This document shows positions 57,944 to 64,000 of a stretch of DNA of 64,000 bases, piece by piece; within the stretch, counting starts at the first letter, position 1; each line of letters starts with the position of its first letter. The stretch spans positions 62,001-126,000 of the forward strand of contig NZ_JBLWFT010000004.1 in NCBI RefSeq assembly GCF_048323695.1, read 5' to 3'. The stretch is from Aquisalimonas sp007126095 (GTDB lineage: Bacteria; Pseudomonadota; Gammaproteobacteria; Nitrococcales; Aquisalimonadaceae). The notes under the pieces were generated by a model. That model worked only from the letters and a program-made list of their open reading frames with translations, made no database searches and was not told where the DNA came from. Position numbers and translations under genes: made by a program.

Positions 57944-58234
57944 ATGAGAGCAGGTCGACCGAGGCCCGGCCTGGGCCCATTGGTGGTGGCAGCAGCGGGG
58001 TTATCGCTCGCCGTGGCGGTAATGGCCGCGGACGATGTCCGCTTCGAGACCGCGGACGGAGAGCCCCTTCCGGACGCTGAGCAGGAGGTTGCCGAATCCG
58101 TGCTGGATGCCGAGGTGCTGCAGCCCGGCGTCTATCGGCTGGATGTGGATGTGGACGGCCGCCAGGCGCGCATCATCGAAGCGCGCCCCGAGGCCGACGC
58201 CTCGGAGTCGGGGCACAGGACCGAGGGCCGGTGA
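57944..58234 (+). CDS. small secreted acidic protein of unknown function
   Basis: The 96-residue product has a basic N-terminus, a hydrophobic signal segment (about 10-27, LVVAAAGLSLAVAVMA) and a mature part of about 67 residues with VLDAEVLQPGVYRLDVDVDG, reminiscent of a single PepSY-type module, though I would not assert the family. GGAAGGAG lies upstream of ATG 57944. No homologous neighbour is seen; the next gene is convergent, 1 nt away. Confidence 0.6.
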   Translation: MRAGRPRPGLGPLVVAAAGLSLAVAVMAADDVRFETADGEPLPDAEQEVAESVLDAEVLQPGVYRLDVDVDGRQARIIEARPEADASESGHRTEGR

Positions 58235-58235
58235 A

Positions 58236-59006
58236 CTAGTCCGCGTATTGCATCCGCCGTGTCATGCCGCCGTCGACGACCATGTTCTCGCCGGTGATGA
58301 ACCCGGCTGCGCTCGATAGCAGGAAGGTGCAGAGGTTCGCGACGTCCTCCGGGCGGCCCACGCGACCGGCGGGGTGCTGGGCGTGGTCGGCTGCCGTGAG
58401 GGTCGAGGGTTCGCGCAGGCCCGGCTTGCGGTGATCCTCAACCGCAATCCATCCCGGGCTGACGGCGTTGACGCGAACCCGTCCGGACAGGCTCACCGCC
58501 AGCGCGTGGGTGAGCGCCAGCACACCCCCCTTGCTCGCGGCATAGGCCTCGCTGTCGGGCTCAGACTGCAGCGCCCGGGTGGAGGCGATGTTGACGATGG
58601 CACCCCGGCGCGCCGCCAGGTGCGGCGTGCAGTGCTTGCTGAACAGGAAGGTGCCGGTCAGGTTGACGTCCAGCCAGCGCTGCCAGTCCTTCAGGGCCAG
58701 CGCCTCAACCGGTCCGCTCAGCGGGTCGGCGACACCGGCGTTGTTCACCAGACCGTCGAGTTGGCCATAGTGCACCAGCGTGGCATCCACGGCGCTTTCC
58801 ACGGCCGCCTCGTCGGCGACGTCCGCCTGCACCGTGAACAGCCGCTGGTCGTCCCGGCACTCATCGTCCAGTGCCGCCAGCGCCTCGCCGTCCAGATCGA
58901 TGACCGACACGCGCCACCCCGACGACAGCAGTTTGCGCGACACGCCAAGGCCGATGCCCTGGGCCCCTCCCGTTACCAGGGCGACGGGCTGTGGCTCGTC
59001 ACTCAT
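58236..59006 (-). CDS. short-chain dehydrogenase/reductase
   Basis: The 256-residue product is a classical SDR: NAD(P)-binding VTGGAQGIGLG, NNAGV, catalytic Ser region in NIAST and the YAASKGG motif with the catalytic Tyr-Lys. Asp in SVIDLDGE after beta-2 favours NAD(H). The substrate is unknown. Its ATG overlaps the end of ubiG by 4 nt, so translation is coupled to a ubiquinone enzyme. ATG 59006 is chosen; the open frame extends to 59180 inside ubiG. Confidence 0.85.
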   Translation of the reverse strand: MSDEPQPVALVTGGAQGIGLGVSRKLLSSGWRVSVIDLDGEALAALDDECRDDQRLFTVQADVADEAAVESAVDATLVHYGQLDGLVNNAGVADPLSGPVEALALKDWQRWLDVNLTGTFLFSKHCTPHLAARRGAIVNIASTRALQSEPDSEAYAASKGGVLALTHALAVSLSGRVRVNAVSPGWIAVEDHRKPGLREPSTLTAADHAQHPAGRVGRPEDVANLCTFLLSSAAGFITGENMVVDGGMTRRMQYAD

Positions 59007-59767
59007 GTCTCCCCCTCTCCTTGGCGCCTGGCCAGCAGCATGTAGTTGACGCTCTCCGAGGGTGACAGCCACATGCGCCGCGTCAATGGATTGACCTTGA
59101 CGCCGGTACGCTGAATCGTCGTGATGCCGTCCCGTTCCATGAGTGTCTCGATTTCGGCGGGGGTGGGAAACCGGGACCACTGGTGCGTGCCTTTTGGAAG
59201 CAGCCGGAAGATGTACTCCGCGCCCACGATGGCCACGACAAAGGAGATCGCATTGCGGTTGATGGTGGCCACGAAGGTGTGGCCGCCCGGCGCCACCAGA
59301 CGGTTCACGGCGGCCATGAACGCCGGCAGGTCGGCCACGTGCTCTACCACCTCCATGTTCAGCACCACGTCGTAGCGGGCGCCGCGCCCGGCCAGCGCCT
59401 CGGCCGTGGCAGTCTCGTACGTGATGTCCAGACCCTGTTCGCGGGCGTGCAGGCGGGCGACCCGGATGTTGCTGTCGGACACGTCCACCCCGTGAACCGT
59501 GGCCCCGAGCCTGGCCATGGCCTCGCTGAGCAGCCCGCCGCCGCAGCCGATGTCGAGCATGCGCAGACCGGCGAGTGGTGCCGGCTCGGCCGGGTCACGA
59601 TCATACTGCTCCGCCAGCCGGTCACGGATGTAGCCGGTTCGCAGCGTGTTCAGCACATGGAGGGGCCACAGCTTGCCATCGGACTGCCACCACATCGCCG
59701 CCAGCGCGCGATAGCGCGCCAGTTCGTCCGGATCCACCGTCCGGTCCTGTGCGTCGTTCCCGGTCAT
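59003..59767 (-). CDS. ubiG: ubiquinone biosynthesis O-methyltransferase UbiG
   Basis: UbiG performs both O-methylations of ubiquinone synthesis. The 254-residue product has the family start with ALAAMWWQSDGKLWPLHVLN, the SAM motif MLDIGCGGGLLSEAMA, GVDVSDSNI, and MEVVEHV as in E. coli UbiG. It heads a two-gene minus-strand unit with the SDR gene and is divergent from the cobalamin riboswitch. Confidence 0.92.
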   Translation of the reverse strand: MTGNDAQDRTVDPDELARYRALAAMWWQSDGKLWPLHVLNTLRTGYIRDRLAEQYDRDPAEPAPLAGLRMLDIGCGGGLLSEAMARLGATVHGVDVSDSNIRVARLHAREQGLDITYETATAEALAGRGARYDVVLNMEVVEHVADLPAFMAAVNRLVAPGGHTFVATINRNAISFVVAIVGAEYIFRLLPKGTHQWSRFPTPAEIETLMERDGITTIQRTGVKVNPLTRRMWLSPSESVNYMLLARRQGEGET

Positions 59768-59885
59768 GTCATCCTACCCGTAGGCTCATTGATGATGGTT
59801 AGGTGTTGCATAGAGTCTGTATCAATTCAGTTCATTTGTCTCCGGTTGACCACCCCAAGGGGGTCCCATAAGGTACAGCCAGCTT

Positions 59886-60076
59886 CAGGTGCCCCGCGTG
59901 CAATTGGGGATAATCGGGAAGCCGGTGCGCACGCGTCGCGTGCAAGGCCGGCGCTGCCCCCGCAACGGTAAGTGGTGACGACCGGATCACAGGCCACTGA
60001 CGACGCCCGCACGGGTGCGTCGGGAAGGCGATCCGCCGGGGAAGGACCCTACACCACCAGCCCGGAGACCGGCCTG
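59886..60076 (+). promoter_or_regulatory. cobalamin (adenosylcobalamin) riboswitch
   Basis: This leader has the conserved elements of the cobalamin riboswitch in order: GGGAAGCCGGTG, GCTGCCCCCGCAACGG (59953-59968), GCCACTG (59993-59999), CGGGAAGGCG (60021-60030) and the B12 box AGCCCGGAGACCGGCCTG (60059-60076). It lies in the 425-bp gap between ubiG and cbiD, about 116 nt upstream of the cbiD start. A GCCGC/GCGGC hairpin at 60088-60102 may belong to the expression platform. High coenzyme B12 should lower expression of the downstream operon. The rest of the gap holds no gene. Confidence 0.95.
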
Positions 60077-60192
60077 AATTCCCTGGTGCCGCGGGGTGCG
60101 GCGGAACCGGGTGGTGAACACCTGTCCCGCTGATCGGTACCCACCCAGCCTCTGCACCCGTCGCGCGATCATCTGACGAGGGACCGCGAGAC

Positions 60193-61341
60193 GTGACCGA
60201 CACGCAGCAGCCACAATCAGCCACCGGCGCGCCCTCCATGCGCCCGGAAAGCCGTGACGGCGGCGGTCCCTTGCGCACCGGTCTCACCACCGGGGTGTGC
60301 GCGACGGCCGCGGCGACCGCGGCCGCCCGTCTGGCGCTGGGGGATCACGTGGGCGAGCGCCAGACAGTCGTCCTGCCCAAGGGCAAGCGCGTCGAGCTGG
60401 TCCTGAATGATCTCCGGCGCACCGGGGATGGCGCGGAGGCGGGGGTCATCAAGGACGGGGGGGATGATCCCGATGCCACCCACGGAGCCCGGGTGTGGGC
60501 GCATGCCGAGCCGCGCAGGGAGGCGGGGCTCACGTTCCATGCCGGCGCTGGCGTGGGGGTTGTCACCCGCTCCGGTCTGCCCGTCGCGGTGGGCGAGCCG
60601 GCCATCAACCCGGTGCCCCGGCGCATGATGACCGATCATCTCCTCGAGTGTGCCGCCGCCCTCGATTACCGGGGCGGATTCTCGGTCTTCGTGGGTGTCG
60701 ACAATGGCGAGCGCATCGCCGAGCGCACCATGAACGGACGTCTCGGCATTCAGGGCGGGCTGTCGATCCTGGGCACCACCGGAATCGTGCGACCGTTCTC
60801 GTGCGCTGCCTATATCGCCTCCATTCACCAGTCCATCGACGTGGCCCGCGCCAACGGCATCACCCACATCGCCTGCTGTACCGGTGGCTCCAGCGAGGCC
60901 ATGGCTCGTGCCCGCTACCGCCTTGGTGACATGGCGCTGATCGAGATGGGCGACCTGATCGGTGGCGTGCTCAAGTACATCAAACGCCATCCGGTGCCAC
61001 GGGTCACCCTGGCCGGCGGCTTCGGCAAGCTCAGCAAGTTCGCCGCCGGCCACGCCGATACCCACAGCCGCAAGTGCGCCATCGACCTTGACCGCCTCGC
61101 CGGCGAAGCGGCCGCTCTGGGCGCCGATACCCACCTGCGCATGCGCATGACCGCCTGCAATACCAGCATCGAGGCCCTGTCCCTGTGCCAGAGCGCAGGG
61201 ATTCCCCTGGCGGACCGCATCTGTGCCCGCGCCTATGATCAGGCCCGGCGCACGCTGCCCGATGCCGTCATGCTGGACGTCTGCGCGGTGGATCGGGGCG
61301 GTCGTCTGGTGGGTACGGCGACCACGGGGGTGGCGGCATGA
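60193..61341 (+). CDS. cbiD: cobalt-precorrin-5B (C1)-methyltransferase
   Basis: CbiD methylates C1 of cobalt-precorrin-5B in corrin ring synthesis. The 382-residue product has the family motifs LRTGLTTGVCATAAATAAAR, NPVPRRMM, TNG-type GGLSILGTTGIVRPFS and LAGGFGKLSKFAAGHADTHS. Start is GTG 60193. It follows the cobalamin riboswitch and overlaps the ABC ATPase gene by 4 nt. In genomes such as P. aeruginosa CbiD occurs with oxygen-dependent-pathway enzymes; the presence of cobG here suggests the same hybrid set. Confidence 0.94.
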   Translation: MTDTQQPQSATGAPSMRPESRDGGGPLRTGLTTGVCATAAATAAARLALGDHVGERQTVVLPKGKRVELVLNDLRRTGDGAEAGVIKDGGDDPDATHGARVWAHAEPRREAGLTFHAGAGVGVVTRSGLPVAVGEPAINPVPRRMMTDHLLECAAALDYRGGFSVFVGVDNGERIAERTMNGRLGIQGGLSILGTTGIVRPFSCAAYIASIHQSIDVARANGITHIACCTGGSSEAMARARYRLGDMALIEMGDLIGGVLKYIKRHPVPRVTLAGGFGKLSKFAAGHADTHSRKCAIDLDRLAGEAAALGADTHLRMRMTACNTSIEALSLCQSAGIPLADRICARAYDQARRTLPDAVMLDVCAVDRGGRLVGTATTGVAA

Positions 61342-62270
61342 GCGCGCCGGCAATCGCGCTGGAAGGCCTGACCAAACACTACGCCAGCGGTCGCACCGGT
61401 CTCGCGGGCGTGGATCTCACGGTGGATGCTGGCTGTTTCTTTGGCCTGCTCGGCCCCAACGGGGCCGGCAAGACCACGCTGATCGGCCTGCTGACCTCGC
61501 TGGTGCGGCTGGAACAGGGCACGGTGCGCGTGTTCGGCCACGATCTGGCACGGGAGCCGGTTGCCGCGCGGCGGCTCATCGGCCTGGTCCCCCAGGAGGT
61601 GAACTTCAACAGCTTTGAACCGGTGGCCGAGATCGTCGCCACCCAGGCGGCCTACTACGGGTTGTCGCCGCGCCGCGCACGGCAGCGCACCGATGCCGTC
61701 CTGTCCCTGATGGGGCTGGCCGATCGCGCACGGCAGACCGCCTGGGGGCTGTCCGGCGGCCTCAAGCGGCGGCTCATGATCGCCCGTGCCCTGGCGCACG
61801 AGCCGCGGCTGCTGGTGCTGGACGAGCCCACCGCCGGTGTGGATGTTGCGGCTCGCCACGACCTCTGGGCCGTGCTGCAGCGGCTGAACGCCGCCGGCAC
61901 CACGGTGCTGCTGACCACACACTACCTGGAGGAGGCGGAGCAGCTTTGCGACGATCTCGCCTTCATCGACGACGGTCGCCTCATCGCCCGCGGCGGCCCC
62001 GGAGCCCTGTTGCAGGGGATGGACCACGACACCCTGGTACTGGATCTGGCCGTCGATTGCCCGGAACCGCTCCGTCTCGATGGCGTCACGGTCCGCGCCG
62101 TGGATGCGCGCACCCTGGAGGTGGACGTGCCCAGAGGCCGGCATCTCAACACCCTGTTCGCGTCGCTCACCGAAGCGGGGGTGCAGGTGACCAGTCTGCG
62201 TAACAAGAGCAATCGGCTGGAGCAGCTGTTCCTGGAGCGCCTGCGCGGACGGCAGGAGGCACCGGCATGA
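61338..62270 (+). CDS. ABC transporter ATP-binding protein (ABC-2 type)
   Basis: The 310-residue ATPase has Walker A GPNGAGKTT, signature LSGGLKRRL (variant of LSGGQ), Walker B LLVLDEPTAGVD and the switch His in TTHYLEEAE, plus a C-terminal regulatory tail. It resembles the YadG/DrrA class that works with ABC-2 permeases. It overlaps cbiD and the permease by 4 nt each and lies under the B12 riboswitch, so a cobalamin- or metal-linked role is likely but unproven. Confidence 0.9.
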   Translation: MSAPAIALEGLTKHYASGRTGLAGVDLTVDAGCFFGLLGPNGAGKTTLIGLLTSLVRLEQGTVRVFGHDLAREPVAARRLIGLVPQEVNFNSFEPVAEIVATQAAYYGLSPRRARQRTDAVLSLMGLADRARQTAWGLSGGLKRRLMIARALAHEPRLLVLDEPTAGVDVAARHDLWAVLQRLNAAGTTVLLTTHYLEEAEQLCDDLAFIDDGRLIARGGPGALLQGMDHDTLVLDLAVDCPEPLRLDGVTVRAVDARTLEVDVPRGRHLNTLFASLTEAGVQVTSLRNKSNRLEQLFLERLRGRQEAPA

Positions 62271-63040
62271 CAGCGGCGCTCTACTGGAATGCCTATCGCG
62301 GCATGGTCGTGAAGCAGCTTCGCCGCGTTGTGCGCACCTGGATCCAGACACTGTTGCCTTCGGTGGTGAACGCGGCCCTGTTTCTCGTGGTGCTTGGCCA
62401 GCTCGTGGGGCGGGAGATCGGCACCTTCGGCGGCGTGGGCTACACGGAGTTCCTGATGCCCGGTCTGGTGATGCTGGCAGTGGTCACCAACGCCTACAGC
62501 AACGTGACCCTGGCGGTTTTCGGCGCCAAGCTTCAGCGTCACATTGAGGAGGTCCTGGTGGCGCCCATGCCACCGTGGCTGATCGTTGCCGGTTTCGTCA
62601 CCGGCGGCGTACTGCGCGGACTGCTGGTGGGGCTGCTGGTGGCCGCGCTGGCGCTGCCACTGACCGGGCTGCAGTTCCACCACCCGGCGGCCATTGCCGG
62701 CATGGCGGTGCTCGCCGCGCTGCTGTTCTCCTTCGCCGGGCTCATCAACGGCATCTATGCACGCACCTTTGACCACACCTCAGTGGTCACCACCTTCGTG
62801 CTGACACCGCTGATCTACCTGGGCGGGCTGTTCTATCCCGTCAGCCGCCTGGACGAGCCGTGGCAGAGCCTGTCACTGGCCAACCCCATGTACTACCTGA
62901 TCGAGGGCTTCCGCCACGGCCTGCTCGGCACCAGTGCGGTGCCCTGGTGGGCCACGTTTGCCATGCTCGGTGTGGCCACCGCCATCGTTGGCACCGTGGC
63001 CCTGACGCTGGTGGCCCGGGGCACACGGGTGAAACCATGA
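62267..63040 (+). CDS. ABC-2 type transporter permease
   Basis: The 257-residue membrane protein has about six helices and an ABC-2 signature near the C-terminus (PLIYLGGLFYPVSRLDEPW, then NPMYYLIEGFRHGLLG), like YadH. It pairs with the ATPase upstream. These are usually exporters. It overlaps both neighbours by 4 nt, so its synthesis is locked to corrinoid enzymes. Confidence 0.9.
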   Translation: MTAALYWNAYRGMVVKQLRRVVRTWIQTLLPSVVNAALFLVVLGQLVGREIGTFGGVGYTEFLMPGLVMLAVVTNAYSNVTLAVFGAKLQRHIEEVLVAPMPPWLIVAGFVTGGVLRGLLVGLLVAALALPLTGLQFHHPAAIAGMAVLAALLFSFAGLINGIYARTFDHTSVVTTFVLTPLIYLGGLFYPVSRLDEPWQSLSLANPMYYLIEGFRHGLLGTSAVPWWATFAMLGVATAIVGTVALTLVARGTRVKP

Positions 63041-64000
63041 GTGGGGCGCGCGCCAACCATAACGGCGCCGTGCGCGGTGTATGCCCGGGGGTGGCCGCGC
63101 CCATGGCCAGTGGCGACGGGCTGCTGCTGCGCCTGCGCCATCCCATCGGTGGCTGGACGCCAGCGCAGGTGGGCGCCGTGGCGCAGGTGGCCGAGGAACA
63201 CGGCAATCGCGCACTGGAACTCACCGTCCGTGGCAACCTGCAGCTGCGTGGGGTGCGCCCCGCAACCCTGATGGGCGCCCAAACCGCCCTCGTGGCGGCC
63301 GGCGTCGCCGACAGTGACCCCGACCGTGAGGCGGTACGCAACGTGCTGTCCGCCCCCGCGACCGACCTGGACCCGGATGCCGTCGCGGATATCACGCCGG
63401 TGGCGCGGGCCGTGGCCGATGCCATTGCCGCCGACACCGCACTTCACCGCCTGCCGGCCAAGACCGGCGTGGTCGTGGATGGGGGTGGCGCGGCGGGGAT
63501 CGCCGGTGTCCATGCCGACCTGCGCCTGGACGCCGTGACCTGTGATCACGGTGGCGTGCGCTATCTGCTGAGCATTGGCGGCCGAGCGGCGGACGCGGTG
63601 CCGCTGGGACGGGTTGCTCCGGAGCAGGCCGCCGTTGCGGCCCGGCGCGTGCTGGCGCGACTGCTGGACGACAACCCGCCGCGGCGGATGGCTGCGGCCC
63701 TGGCCGAGCGCGGCGCCGCGCCGTTCCAGGATGCGCTGGCTGAGCTGGCCGAGCCCGCCGGCACGGTGCCCGTGCCCGCGGTGGGGCCTCCGGCACCGGG
63801 AGTTGCGCCGCACGGGGTCTGGGTACACGCAGCGTTCCCGTTCGGTGCGCTCAATGCAGCGCAGCTGCGGCAGCTGGCAGTGGTGGCGGAGCTGCACGCG
63901 GCGGCAAGCGGCACACCCACGCTGCGGCTGACGCCCTGGCGCAGTGTTCTGCTCGCGGGGGTCAGCGCCGCCGCGCTGGAGCCCCTGGCTGCATTGGGTG
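63037..64000 (+). CDS. cobG: precorrin-3B synthase, N-terminal part
   Basis: The open frame from ATG 63037 runs 321 codons to the window edge without a stop. It encodes RGVCPGVAAPMASGDGLLLR and VRGNLQLRGV, typical of the ferredoxin-like half-domain of CobG and the sulfite/nitrite reductase fold. CobG uses O2 and an iron-sulfur cluster to contract the corrin ring in the aerobic pathway. Cluster-binding cysteines would lie beyond the edge. It overlaps the permease by 4 nt. The frame is easily missed because it has no stop in the window. Confidence 0.85.
   Translation, partial: MSGARANHNGAVRGVCPGVAAPMASGDGLLLRLRHPIGGWTPAQVGAVAQVAEEHGNRALELTVRGNLQLRGVRPATLMGAQTALVAAGVADSDPDREAVRNVLSAPATDLDPDAVADITPVARAVADAIAADTALHRLPAKTGVVVDGGGAAGIAGVHADLRLDAVTCDHGGVRYLLSIGGRAADAVPLGRVAPEQAAVAARRVLARLLDDNPPRRMAAALAERGAAPFQDALAELAEPAGTVPVPAVGPPAPGVAPHGVWVHAAFPFGALNAAQLRQLAVVAELHAAASGTPTLRLTPWRSVLLAGVSAAALEPLAALG

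Overview
The window is a GC-rich chromosomal segment of a gammaproteobacterium. It starts in the classic origin-proximal block (dnaN-dnaA // rpmH-rnpA-yidD-yidC-mnmE-mnmG-rsmG-parA-parB-atpIBEFHAGDC-glmU-glmS). Many proteins are rich in Asp/Glu: YidC has a long acidic linker and the outer-membrane protein at 26305-27048 is very acidic. Together with System II cytochrome c maturation and an OxyR that keeps both redox cysteines, this points to a moderately halophilic aerobic or facultative member of the Ectothiorhodospiraceae/Chromatiales. That placement is inference; no 16S gene is present. There are no rRNA or tRNA genes, insertion sequences, prophage, CRISPR arrays or obviously broken genes.

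Layout: (1) 1-10132, replication start, ribonuclease P, membrane insertion, tRNA modification and ParABS partition, with a candidate oriC and one parS palindrome. (2) 10149-21558, the whole F1Fo ATP synthase operon behind a near-consensus promoter, then glmU, an inserted tandem universal-stress protein, and glmS. (3) 21568-29761, a single-domain response regulator, oxyR, uvrD, a LOG-family protein, an outer-membrane protein and polA. (4) 29762-36351, a structured polA-engB gap with a minus-strand terminator, then engB, cytochrome c4, resB/ccsB, dsbA and an endonuclease/phosphatase-fold protein: a periplasmic cytochrome and disulfide module. (5) 36335-49599, the most unusual part. Two peptide-handling gene groups converge on each other. 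One has an ATP-grasp ligase, an M20 peptidase and a CocE/NonD S15-like hydrolase, with an opposed GNAT acetyltransferase. The other has a circularly permuted ATP-grasp, an Alpha-E protein, a circularly permuted ATP-grasp/Alpha-E fusion, a transglutaminase-like protein and a D-Ala-D-Ala-ligase-like ATP-grasp. (6) 49747-55743, an acyl-CoA catabolic cluster: acyl-CoA ligase, two adjacent acyl-CoA dehydrogenases, a dienoyl-CoA-isomerase-type crotonase and a PcaD-like hydrolase. (7) 55849-59767, two transporters, a small secreted protein, a short-chain dehydrogenase and ubiG. (8) 59886-64000, a cobalamin riboswitch followed by a tightly overlapping operon of cbiD, an ABC-2 exporter pair and the start of cobG.

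The amidoligase/peptidase locus is the best candidate for an undescribed system. Its component families are known, but four ATP-grasp proteins (two of them circularly permuted), two Alpha-E domains and three hydrolase-type enzymes within about 12 kb suggest synthesis, transfer and turnover of an unidentified peptide. Other unexplained structure includes a five-copy 24-bp palindromic repeat and a possible small RNA in the locus that carries Spot 42 or ErsA in other gammaproteobacteria.
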